Below are positions 15,421 through 22,710 of a stretch of 24,269 nucleotides of DNA, one piece after another. The notes beneath the pieces are model-generated. The model was not told the origin of the DNA. It did no database searches and worked only from the letters and a program-made list of their open reading frames with translations. The first letter of the stretch is position 1, and the number at the start of each line of letters is the position of its first letter. Source of the stretch: Deinococcus sp. (GTDB lineage: Bacteria > Deinococcota > Deinococci > Deinococcales > Thermaceae); the NCBI GenBank assembly GCA_023382135.1, contig JAMCQK010000149.1:1-24269 (forward strand). Reading direction: 5' to 3'. The translations under genes and the position numbers were made by a program.

Positions 15421-16008
15421 TTATCCTGGGTCTAAGGCTTGGAGTGTAACTTCGATTACATCCCGCAACACTTGCTCATCCGGATTGGCTCTGGCGAGCA
15501 CCCTGAGGCCCTGGACTGCACCAACCAAAAACCTCGCTAAAGCTCTGGGGTCGCCAGTGGTGCGTATGGTTCCCTGAGCCTGACCACGCTGTATGGTTTC
15601 AAAGAAAGCTTCTTCAACCTTGCGCAGGCTTTGCCTGAGCTTGTTTCTAATAGGGGTGTTGTGTGGCGCGACCTCGACGGAGGTGTTGGTAATCAAACAG
15701 CCGAGTTCACGGCCTTCGCCAACCGAAAAAGCCAGGAGGTCCCCAAAATAGGCTTGCAGTGCTTTTCGTGCGTTTTCGTTGGTGTTCAACTTGTGGAGGC
15801 GTTCCTGGTTCACACGAACCAGATAATGATCAATGGCAGCAAGAAAAAGCTGATGTTTGCTGCCAAAGGAGTTGTACAGGCTTGAGCGGTTGAGCCCGGT
15901 TGCCTCAACCAAGTCTTGAATCGAGGTGGCCTCGTAGCCTTTGCGCCAAAAAACACGCACAACGCTATCAAGTACAGCCTCATGGTTAAAGCTTTCTGGG
16001 CGGGCCAT
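15421..16008 (-). CDS. TetR/AcrR family transcriptional regulator
   Basis: This is a 195-residue one-component repressor. The N-terminal helix-turn-helix is clear at about residues 25-52 (ATSIQDLVEATGLNRSSLYN-FGSKHQLF), and the C-terminal half is the ligand-binding and dimerisation domain. Features such as LGCLITNTSVE and RFLVGAVQGLRVLARA are usual for the TetR subfamily that controls oxidoreductases. Ligand unknown. A weak AGG precedes the ATG; CATACT on the minus strand shortly upstream could be its -10. The peroxiredoxin gene lies immediately downstream and is the obvious target. By eye the pair is more AT-rich than the catabolic genes and lacks CCTCGAGG. Confidence 0.88.
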   Translation of the reverse strand: MARPESFNHEAVLDSVVRVFWRKGYEATSIQDLVEATGLNRSSLYNSFGSKHQLFLAAIDHYLVRVNQERLHKLNTNENARKALQAYFGDLLAFSVGEGRELGCLITNTSVEVAPHNTPIRNKLRQSLRKVEEAFFETIQRGQAQGTIRTTGDPRALARFLVGAVQGLRVLARANPDEQVLRDVIEVTLQALDPG

Positions 16009-16072
16009 ACCTGGCTTTAGTATGACAGTTGGCAGAAAAGCGTGTTTGCTCGAAGACTACGGATAAAAGGGA

Positions 16073-17434
16073 TTACTCCAGCAAACCGTGTACTGCCTTT
16101 TCAAACACCTTGGTGTGGAGGTCTACATGCGCTTTAGTGGTAGCAGGTGATATTAAGGCCATGTTGTGGAATGGTGTCATTAAAATGCCCCGGTTCAGCA
16201 TGTAGAGATGCATAAACGGGTCCAGCTCGGAATCCTGTCCCGCAAGGGCCTCGCTGCCATTTTTGGCCGGGTTTGGGCGAAACAGGTATTCCACCCGGCA
16301 ACCTAGGCGGGTGACGTGCCATGGGAGACCGTATTTTTCGATAACAGACTGGACGCCTTGCTCGAAGCGTTCGGCCAACGGAATCATGCGCTGGTAGGCC
16401 TCATTGGTGAGCACCTGGGAAAGCGTGGTGCGCATGGCGGCTAGCGAGAGGGCATTACCTGCCAGCGTTCCACCAATACCGCCGGTGTCGGCGTACTCGT
16501 TGCGGATTTTTTCTTCGATCTGCTTGGCGACTTCGTCCGAAAAACCATAGGCAGCGGCGGGGATGCCTCCGGCAATCGGCTTGCCTATGGTGAGCATATC
16601 TGGTTGTAAGTTATGGGCCTTGGTGTAACCTCCAGGTCCGGCGGAGATGGTATGGGTCTCGTCGATTATCAAAAGCGTGCCGTACTTGCGGGTGAGTTCT
16701 CTTAGCGCGTCATGGAAGCCCGGTTCTGGGTGGACAACGCCCACGTTGGTCATTACGGGTTCTGCCAAAACGCAGGCGATGCTACCGTCCTTTAGTGCTT
16801 CTTCGAGGGCAGGGGCATCGTTCCATTCGACAACTTTTGTAGTGATGGCCGGGTCCACTGCCGGACCGATGTTTCCAGGGCGGCTCGCGGGTTTTCCATC
16901 CACCAGCCAGGCGTAAGCTTCGTCCACTGAACCGTGGTAGCAGCCGTGAAACACCAGAACCTTTGTTCTTCCGGTTATGTGGCGCGCAATGCGCAGTGCA
17001 AAGCGGTTTGCATCGGTGGCGGTGAGCGCAAACTGCCAGTAAGGAAGGCCGAAGCGGCGCTGTAATTCTTCTCCGACCCATAGAGCGTCCTCGGTAGGCA
17101 GCATGGTGGTGATGCCTTTGTCTAGCTGCGTTTTGATGGCTTCCGTGGAGGCGCCAGGCGAGTGGCCGGTCATGGCGCCGGTGTCTCCCAGACAAAAGTC
17201 CAGGTATTCGAGCCCATCTACATCGGTAAAAACTGCACCCCTGGCTTCCTTTACAAAGACAGGAAAGCCGCCCGCCCAACGGACCATCCAGTGCATGGGG
17301 ACGCCCGAAAGCAGGGAGCGCTTGGCTTTTTGGTAAAGCTCAAAAGACTGTGGGTGTTTATCGCGGAAAAGAACCTTCTCGTGCTCCATGAGCGTTTTGA
17401 CTTTAGTTCGGTTGATCGTTATCTGCGGATTCAT
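16073..17434 (-). CDS. Class III aminotransferase, GSA-aminotransferase-like
   Basis: This is a 453-residue PLP-dependent fold-type I aminotransferase. The cofactor Lys is K285 (TIGKPIAGGIPAAAYGF) and the pyridine-nitrogen Asp is D258 (LLIIDETHT). An ATDANRFALRIAR segment replaces the usual SGTEA substrate/phosphate region, and FHGCYHGSVDEA is intact. It resembles glutamate-1-semialdehyde 2,1-aminomutase but lies among amine-catabolism genes rather than heme genes, so an omega-amine transaminase role is more likely (inferred). GGAG precedes the ATG. A terminator hairpin lies just upstream, between it and the amidohydrolase gene, so its level is probably set by readthrough. It could supply the amine-to-aldehyde step that PatD needs. 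Confidence 0.85.
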   Translation of the reverse strand: MNPQITINRTKVKTLMEHEKVLFRDKHPQSFELYQKAKRSLLSGVPMHWMVRWAGGFPVFVKEARGAVFTDVDGLEYLDFCLGDTGAMTGHSPGASTEAIKTQLDKGITTMLPTEDALWVGEELQRRFGLPYWQFALTATDANRFALRIARHITGRTKVLVFHGCYHGSVDEAYAWLVDGKPASRPGNIGPAVDPAITTKVVEWNDAPALEEALKDGSIACVLAEPVMTNVGVVHPEPGFHDALRELTRKYGTLLIIDETHTISAGPGGYTKAHNLQPDMLTIGKPIAGGIPAAAYGFSDEVAKQIEEKIRNEYADTGGIGGTLAGNALSLAAMRTTLSQVLTNEAYQRMIPLAERFEQGVQSVIEKYGLPWHVTRLGCRVEYLFRPNPAKNGSEALAGQDSELDPFMHLYMLNRGILMTPFHNMALISPATTKAHVDLHTKVFEKAVHGLLE

Positions 17435-17454
17435 ATTATCTCCAGTTGCGGAAC

Positions 17455-17491
17455 TTAAAAAATTCCCCCAACCCCCTTTGTTAAGAGGGGC
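17455..17491 (-). terminator. Intrinsic terminator after the amidohydrolase gene
   Basis: On the minus strand, directly after the stop at 17495, GCCCCTCTT pairs with AAGGGGG across a 4-base loop, with one bulge. TTGGGGGAATTTTTT follows, giving a T-run at 17457-17464. This is the best intrinsic terminator in the window. It sits only about 20 bases before the next gene's start, with no space for a separate promoter, so it should act as an attenuator inside the operon. Confidence 0.7.
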
Positions 17492-17494
17492 AAC

Positions 17495-19057
17495 TCAGGC
17501 TCCAGCGACCAAGGTCTGGTAGATGCCGACACTATCCAGATCTTCAAAAAATCCATTTAATATTGTGAAGTCAGCCCACCTGCCTGACGCGATGCTCCCG
17601 CGGTTGCCCTGGTCCCCTTGTGCTATTGCACCACCTTGTGTGTATGCCCAGAGTGCTTGATCAAGGCTTACTCCATTTCCTTTGCACATCGGCTCGTTGA
17701 TCGCGGCCTTGATTCCTTCAACCGGTGAGACTTCGTGCACGACGGGCCCGTCCGAAGAGAACGCCACGGTGAGGCCGGCATCGAACAGTGCCTTCAGGTT
17801 ATAACAACGGCAGATGAAATCTTCCGGCAGATAGCGCCTGAAGTTTTCCCGAAGTTCGTGCAGGAAGATTGGCTGCGGAACCGCGACGGTGTTCATCTGT
17901 TTCATCAGCGCCAGATGGTTTTCTCCCGGCAGACCGAAGTGTTCAATGCGGTGGCGGATGGTGCTTGGCTTGGTCTGATAGAGACGCTGGTAGACGCTTA
18001 GCACCTGATCCAGCGCGCGGTCGCCAATAGAGTGGGTGCCAATGCGGAAACCATTTGAGTGGGCCTCGAGGGCGAGTTGGTACAACTCCTCAGTTTCAAA
18101 GCGCAAAACGCCCCGCGATGGGCCTTCGGTGTTGCGGTAGCTCTGGCTGATGGCTGCTGTTGCGCCAGAAAGCCCGCCGTCGGAAAAGAACTTGACGCTA
18201 TCGCAGCGAAGAAAGTCTGAGCGGTATTTTTCGGGCAGCGGGAACGTCTTTGTCCCGCCATCGGGCCGGCGGATGTAAAGCAGATTCACACGGATGGGAA
18301 GCCTGCCCGCTTTATCGAGCGATCGATAGGCTGCGTAAAGCGCAGGGTCCACCGCGGGGTCGGTGGCGCTGGTGATACCAAGACTTTTTAGATACGCGAG
18401 GCCGGCGAGTATCCAGCGCTGGTAATCGGCCTGGGTGGGCGCGGGCATGGCGTTGAATACCAAGCCATAGGCTGTTTCAAAGAGAATGCCCTTATCAAAA
18501 TCAATCTCGCCCCCAGGCACGTGGGTGTGCCGGTCCACCTTGGCGATTTGCAGTGCTCGTGAGTTCACTGCGTGAATGTGCGCGCAGGTGCGCGTGAGCA
18601 GCACTGGGTTTTGGGGTGATGCCTGGTCGAGCGCTTGTTTGCTGGGCATGGTTTGCTCGGCCAGCTTTGCCTCGTTCCAGCCGCGGCCCCAGAGCCACTC
18701 GCCGGGGTTGAGCGCCTTGGCGCGTTCGGAAACTTTTGCGTAAAGCTCCGTGAGCGAAGTTACGCCGCGCAAGTCCAGCATGGTGGTGCGGAGCTGTCCG
18801 ACTTTCCAGACGTGCACGTGGGCGTCGTTGAAGCCGGGGAGCAGTGTACGGCCCTCGAGGTTGAACCTCTTGGTGTTGGGGGAGATAAGGGCCTCGAGGT
18901 CAGCCAGCTTTCCTACAGCAAGTATTCGTCCGTTCGCTGTTGCTAGAGCTTCATGCTGAGCAAGACCACCCCTGGCCTTCCCTGTTTGCAGTAGGGGTAA
19001 CTGATTAACCGGAGCCAGGATGGCGCCGCCGTGAATGAGCAAGTCGGCTTTTACCAA
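17495..19057 (-). CDS. YtcJ-type metal-dependent amidohydrolase
   Basis: This is a 520-residue amidohydrolase-superfamily enzyme (YtcJ/LAF3 group). Metal-binding HxH is at H80/H82 (GFNDAHVHVW), followed by the lysine-region VKFFSDGG, GTHSIGDRALDQVL, RIEHFGLPG and a late SSDGPVV Asp. The C-terminal AQGDQGNRGSIASGRWADFTIL fits the family's beta-sandwich. Substrates in this group are poorly known (amides or N-acyl amines), so deacylation of an acetylated amine is only a hypothesis. The start is TTG at 19057: GGGGTGAG lies just upstream, and homology begins there. It overlaps the GNAT gene stop by 7 bases, so the two are translationally coupled. Confidence 0.82.
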   Translation of the reverse strand: MVKADLLIHGGAILAPVNQLPLLQTGKARGGLAQHEALATANGRILAVGKLADLEALISPNTKRFNLEGRTLLPGFNDAHVHVWKVGQLRTTMLDLRGVTSLTELYAKVSERAKALNPGEWLWGRGWNEAKLAEQTMPSKQALDQASPQNPVLLTRTCAHIHAVNSRALQIAKVDRHTHVPGGEIDFDKGILFETAYGLVFNAMPAPTQADYQRWILAGLAYLKSLGITSATDPAVDPALYAAYRSLDKAGRLPIRVNLLYIRRPDGGTKTFPLPEKYRSDFLRCDSVKFFSDGGLSGATAAISQSYRNTEGPSRGVLRFETEELYQLALEAHSNGFRIGTHSIGDRALDQVLSVYQRLYQTKPSTIRHRIEHFGLPGENHLALMKQMNTVAVPQPIFLHELRENFRRYLPEDFICRCYNLKALFDAGLTVAFSSDGPVVHEVSPVEGIKAAINEPMCKGNGVSLDQALWAYTQGGAIAQGDQGNRGSIASGRWADFTILNGFFEDLDSVGIYQTLVAGA

Positions 19058-19710
19058 GATCTCACCCCGGGGTTGCGCCAGACGATAAAGACCCCGTAGT
19101 TGCCGCAAGAGGGATCATCCAGGTAATCGGTCATTATGCCCCAGACGGCGTAACCGCGCTTGAGCTGAACGGAAAGTACAGGATCCGAAAGTTCGCCGCG
19201 TACTACTTTTTGTACATACTGCTCAATGGGCATTTGGTCTTTTACCGCTCCGAAGCCCTTGGGCATCGCGCCTGCGACGTGTCCTTTTAGGCCGAGCTGG
19301 CGAATTAGGTTGTGCCGGGCCTGGTACAAAAGCTTAGAGAGGCCAAAACCGCGGTAGTCCGGGTGCACGCCGATATCTGCGCCGTAAAGCCAGTCGCCGG
19401 CGGGGTCGTGATTGGTGAGGTAATTGTTGGCGACCACCTCGATGTAGCGGTGCTGGTAGTGCGCGAAATCCACCCTGGTTCGCATGTCGGTGGAGCAGGC
19501 CACCACTTTCCCGCTAGCGCGCTCCATAACCGCGTGCTGGCCCTGGGGGAAGACCCGCAGGTGCGAAAGGTAGTGTTCCCTCCGCATCAACTCATCCGCC
19601 GCCAAAGTGGGGAAGGCCGCGGACTGGATGGCCTCGAGGTCCGAGGCCATCTCAGGCTCGCTATTCACAACCACGAAGCGGCCGTCTTGGCTGGTTAGGA
19701 GTTTGCGCAT
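19051..19710 (-). CDS. GNAT family N-acetyltransferase
   Basis: This is a 219-residue GNAT protein. The acetyl-CoA pyrophosphate-binding region is at about residues 111-131 (ADIGVHPDYRGFGLSKLLYQ), with the R-G-x-G core, and the N-terminal half carries the usual alpha/beta elements. It is larger than a minimal GNAT: a 60-residue C-terminal part (GFGAVKDQMPIEQYVQKVV and a LKRGYAVWGIM motif) may form the acceptor-binding region. Substrate unknown; an amine or amino acid is likely from context. ATG 19710 is preferred to TTG 19728, as AGGT is well placed before it. It overlaps the amidohydrolase gene by 7 bases. Confidence 0.82.
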   Translation of the reverse strand: MRKLLTSQDGRFVVVNSEPEMASDLEAIQSAAFPTLAADELMRREHYLSHLRVFPQGQHAVMERASGKVVACSTDMRTRVDFAHYQHRYIEVVANNYLTNHDPAGDWLYGADIGVHPDYRGFGLSKLLYQARHNLIRQLGLKGHVAGAMPKGFGAVKDQMPIEQYVQKVVRGELSDPVLSVQLKRGYAVWGIMTDYLDDPSCGNYGVFIVWRNPGVRSW

Positions 19711-19763
19711 GCGATTACCTGAAACCAAGTGAGAGCAGCACGCTCCCTTCGGTCTTTGGCCGA

Positions 19764-20807
19764 CTAGCGAGACTTTACCTGTGTCCAGGCTTCGTCGTAG
19801 AGCCGGTTGTTCTTGCCCTGGTCGAGGATGAACTCTAGCACCTTAAGTTGCTCGGCACTGGGCCATATAGCGGGATTCTTGAGGTTCTTGGGGTCGACCA
19901 GCTTTTTGGCAGCGGCATTCGGCGTGGCTGACTTCTGGTAGTCCGCCAGGCGTGCGCCAATCTTGGCGTCAAGCAGGAAGTTAATAAACTTATGCGCGGC
20001 GCCGGGGTTCGGGGCTTTGGCGGGAATCGCCATATTATCCAGGAAGAGCGTGCTGCCTTCCTTGGGAATGGTGAAACCATATTTTGGGTTGCCATCGGCC
20101 ACACGCAGCGCGTCCTGGTTATAGACAACCGCGGCCACGGTGCTGCCGGCCAGAATCTGTTTGGTGGCCGAGACCCCTCCTTGGAACTCGAGCGCGTTCT
20201 TAGACTTCTTTGCTTTCAAGAGCGCATCCACTGCTTCCTTGATTTTCTTCTGATCCACAGTATTGATCGAGGCTCCGGTATAACGAAGCGCAATGCCCAG
20301 CTGCTCGCGCACCGAGTCCATCAGGGTGAAACGGCCCTTCTGTTGCCTGGGATCAAAGATAACCGCCCAAGAAGTTGGTGGAGTTTTGAACACGTCGGTG
20401 CGGTACATCAGGCCAACGGTTCCCCATAGATAACCGACGGTGTACGTGTTTCCCGGGTCAAAGGGCGGATTGGCGAACTTGGGGTCGAGATTTTTCATGT
20501 TGGGCAGCTTGCTGTGGTCGAGGGGTTGCAAGAGTTTGAGTTGAATCATGCTCGGGATAATGAAGTCCGAGGGAACCACCAGGTCGTACTGGCTGACGCC
20601 GCCCGCCTGCAGTTTGGCGACCATTTCTTCGTTCGACTCGTAGTAGCTGATCTTTACCTTGATACCAGTGGCTTTCTCGAAGTCGGAGACGATGGTGGGG
20701 TCGATGTACTCGGTCCAGGTATAAAGGTTGAACACTTTTTGTTGCGCCAAAGCCATGGCCAGCAAGACCAGAATCAGTGTGCAAAAGCGAATCGTGAGAT
20801 TTTTCAT
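19764..20807 (-). CDS. potD: PotD-type spermidine/putrescine-binding protein
   Basis: This is a 347-residue secreted binding protein with a signal peptide at about residues 1-21 (basic MKNLTIRF, hydrophobic core, cleavage near ALA-QQ). PotD-family hallmarks follow: NLYTWTEYI, YDLVVPSDFI, VGLMYRTDVFK, the MDSVREQ segment with the acidic residues that hold the amine, and GSTVAAVVYNQDA. GGAGGTAA precedes the ATG. No permease or ATPase gene adjoins it, so it is an orphan in this block and may use the YdcTUV membrane complex or one elsewhere (inferred). Its codons at 20201-20223 recur at the window's right edge. Confidence 0.9.
   Translation of the reverse strand: MKNLTIRFCTLILVLLAMALAQQKVFNLYTWTEYIDPTIVSDFEKATGIKVKISYYESNEEMVAKLQAGGVSQYDLVVPSDFIIPSMIQLKLLQPLDHSKLPNMKNLDPKFANPPFDPGNTYTVGYLWGTVGLMYRTDVFKTPPTSWAVIFDPRQQKGRFTLMDSVREQLGIALRYTGASINTVDQKKIKEAVDALLKAKKSKNALEFQGGVSATKQILAGSTVAAVVYNQDALRVADGNPKYGFTIPKEGSTLFLDNMAIPAKAPNPGAAHKFINFLLDAKIGARLADYQKSATPNAAAKKLVDPKNLKNPAIWPSAEQLKVLEFILDQGKNNRLYDEAWTQVKSR
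20201..20223. repeat. potD segment repeated at the window end
   Basis: These 23 bases inside potD (coding for LLKAKKS on the minus strand) are identical, in the same orientation, to 24247-24269, the last 23 bases of the window. The preceding base differs (t versus c). Identity that runs exactly to the end of the sequence suggests a repeat-induced contig break or chimeric join. Confidence 0.8.
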
Positions 20808-20936
20808 ACGTTACCTCCGCTGAAACTGAACTTTTTCATGCCAACCCAATGGGTGTGCCCGGCAAGATGTTATGAAAGCTTTGGATAATCGCGAGCGCGC
20901 TCTGTGACCGGCGGAAGCTTACTCCAGAGATACTCG
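20808..20936 (-). promoter_or_regulatory. Spacer between the AOR gene and potD
   Basis: The 129-base gap may hold a potD promoter, but no convincing -35/-10 pair was found. It contains a perfect 10-base palindrome, GAGCGCGCTC, at 20893-20902, and a strong ribosome site for potD at its end. No T-run terminator follows the AOR gene, so readthrough from the upstream genes is likely. Confidence 0.3.
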
Positions 20937-22670
20937 CTAGCTGGATGTTGCGCCTGCCTCAATCTTCCGGTAAAGCGCTTCAAGCATCTCCGGGGTGAAG
21001 CGGGCTTTGTGGTTGGTGGGGGGCAGGGATTCGGTGTAGAAGAATTCGGGCAGGCGGTCATCCTTGCGTCCAAAACCGGCCTGTTGGTTGAACAAGGCCT
21101 CGAGGCGCAGCGTTTCCTTGCCCAGATTCTCGAAGAAGTCTGTCGTAAGCGAAGTCCCCAGGGCTTCGTTGAGGGTGTTCACCATAAACTCCTGCTGGGC
21201 GTTGGTCACGCTGCCGCCAAAAATGCACAGGCCAAGAGAATCATTTGCGGCTGAGTGGATCTGAGCTTTGTAGCTGGCCTCGATGATGTCTTCCAGGCTC
21301 ATTTCGCGTGTTGAAAGCCTTGGAATATTGCCCGCGGTATGGTCCGCGCCTTGCGCAGTGACCATCATGGTGATGCCGGTGCCCTCGGCTACCCGCGGGT
21401 CATAGGCGGAGACCGCTTGTTTCTTGATCACCGGAATGCGCGTGAGCCCGTAGTGCTCACCCACCCTGGCGGCGCCTTGGGCCCAAAGCCTCCCCTGCTC
21501 GCTGCCCTTGGCGATTTCTGCAAGGGCCGAGACCATCCAGTCCGCGTCTCCCCAGGCGGCCAGGCCCGCTTCCATCAGCAGCGCCAGGGTTGCGCCGGTC
21601 TCAATGGTGTCCACGCCAAGGTCGTTGGCAATGTAGTTCAGCAGAGCCAACTGGTCCGGCTCGGTAATACCGCAGTTGGTGCCGAGGAGGCCCAGGGTCT
21701 CGTATTCCACCGGCGAGACCAGCTCTTTGCCGTCCGCGCCGTTGTACACGTTGGAGCACTGGATAGCGCAGCCCGGCATGCAGGCGTGGGTGTTCTTGCC
21801 GCCGCGCTCACGGTTTTGCTGGTTGATAAAACTTCCGCCCATTTTGAACTCGCTGGGGCCGGAAAGCTGGCCAGCGCTAAAGTTCCGTACCGGGAGTCCG
21901 CCCACGGTGTTCTGATAGTCGGCCATGCCCATGGTGCCCACTTGGTTATAGAACTTCATGATCACCGGGTGGTCACGCAGCAGCCTGGTGTACTCCTTCA
22001 GCCGGCCTTTGAACTTTTCCGGCTCTGCCAGTTTGGGGAGCAGGGCAAGATCCGCCACAATGGCCTTTACTTTTTTCAGGCCCATGACCGCGCCCACGCC
22101 GCCGCGCGCGGCCAGGCGCGAGGGCCTGCCATCGGTATCGGAAAACGCCACGCCCGCCAGCAGGCCGCCGTACTCGCCCACCGGTCCGCAGAGCGCCAGC
22201 GCCACTCTTTTGCCGTAACGCTGGTAGAGCGCCTCGGCGGCGGCAAAGTTGCCCATGCCCAGGTAAGGAGTAGCGTCGTCGAAAGCGGCGCTCCCATCTG
22301 CTTTCAGATGAATGATCACCCAAGCATCGCTTTTGCCGGTGAGCTCCAGCCCGAAGATTCCCAGCTGCCCCAGGGCGTAACCGAAAGTTCCCCCGCCGTT
22401 GGCTTCTTTTACCCCGCCCGTGAGCGGGCTCTTGCAGCCCACGCTGGTACGGTTGGCGTTGGAGAAACCAGTGCCCGCAAAAGGACCCGCAAGCATCAGC
22501 AACGGGTTCTCGGGCGAAAGCGGGTCGAGCTTTGCCATGCCTCTATCCAACAAGGTTTTGGCGACCAGGTAGCGGCCACCCCGGGCAATGGCCTCCCCGG
22601 AAAGGGTCTCGCTTGCAACCAAGTGCGAGCCCAGATTGATCTTTAGGTACTTTCGCTCCACGCTAGTCAT
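20937..22670 (-). CDS. Aldehyde ferredoxin oxidoreductase (tungsten/molybdopterin)
   Basis: This is a 577-residue member of the AOR family, which oxidises aldehydes to acids with ferredoxin. It uses a W- or Mo-bis-pterin and one 4Fe-4S cluster. The N-terminal AOR domain shows LDPLSPENPLLMLAGPFAGTGF and SVGCKSPLTGG, and the central domain LAARGGVGAVMGLKKVKAI. Cluster ligands are C297, C301, C305 and C482; the first spacing is CMPGC (x3) instead of the common C-x2-C. The ATG at 22670 is chosen because the family N-terminus (RKYLKINLG) follows; a longer frame upstream has no homology. It lies 40 bases after the aminotransferase gene. It probably oxidises an amine-derived aldehyde (inferred). Confidence 0.88.
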   Translation of the reverse strand: MTSVERKYLKINLGSHLVASETLSGEAIARGGRYLVAKTLLDRGMAKLDPLSPENPLLMLAGPFAGTGFSNANRTSVGCKSPLTGGVKEANGGGTFGYALGQLGIFGLELTGKSDAWVIIHLKADGSAAFDDATPYLGMGNFAAAEALYQRYGKRVALALCGPVGEYGGLLAGVAFSDTDGRPSRLAARGGVGAVMGLKKVKAIVADLALLPKLAEPEKFKGRLKEYTRLLRDHPVIMKFYNQVGTMGMADYQNTVGGLPVRNFSAGQLSGPSEFKMGGSFINQQNRERGGKNTHACMPGCAIQCSNVYNGADGKELVSPVEYETLGLLGTNCGITEPDQLALLNYIANDLGVDTIETGATLALLMEAGLAAWGDADWMVSALAEIAKGSEQGRLWAQGAARVGEHYGLTRIPVIKKQAVSAYDPRVAEGTGITMMVTAQGADHTAGNIPRLSTREMSLEDIIEASYKAQIHSAANDSLGLCIFGGSVTNAQQEFMVNTLNEALGTSLTTDFFENLGKETLRLEALFNQQAGFGRKDDRLPEFFYTESLPPTNHKARFTPEMLEALYRKIEAGATSS

Positions 22671-22710
22671 GGCTGTTTGATACTCGCTTCCAACGCGTTT
22701 GGCCGCGCGA

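Noticed and set aside
20893..20902. GAGCGCGCTC palindrome as an operator for potD
   Set aside because: It is perfect but short and GC-rich, far from the potD start and with no promoter beside it. It could easily be chance.
21339..22646. Long plus-strand open frame (435 codons) opposite the AOR gene
   Set aside because: It is antisense to a gene with clear family motifs, has a low-complexity His/Gly/Ala-rich translation and shows no recognisable domain.
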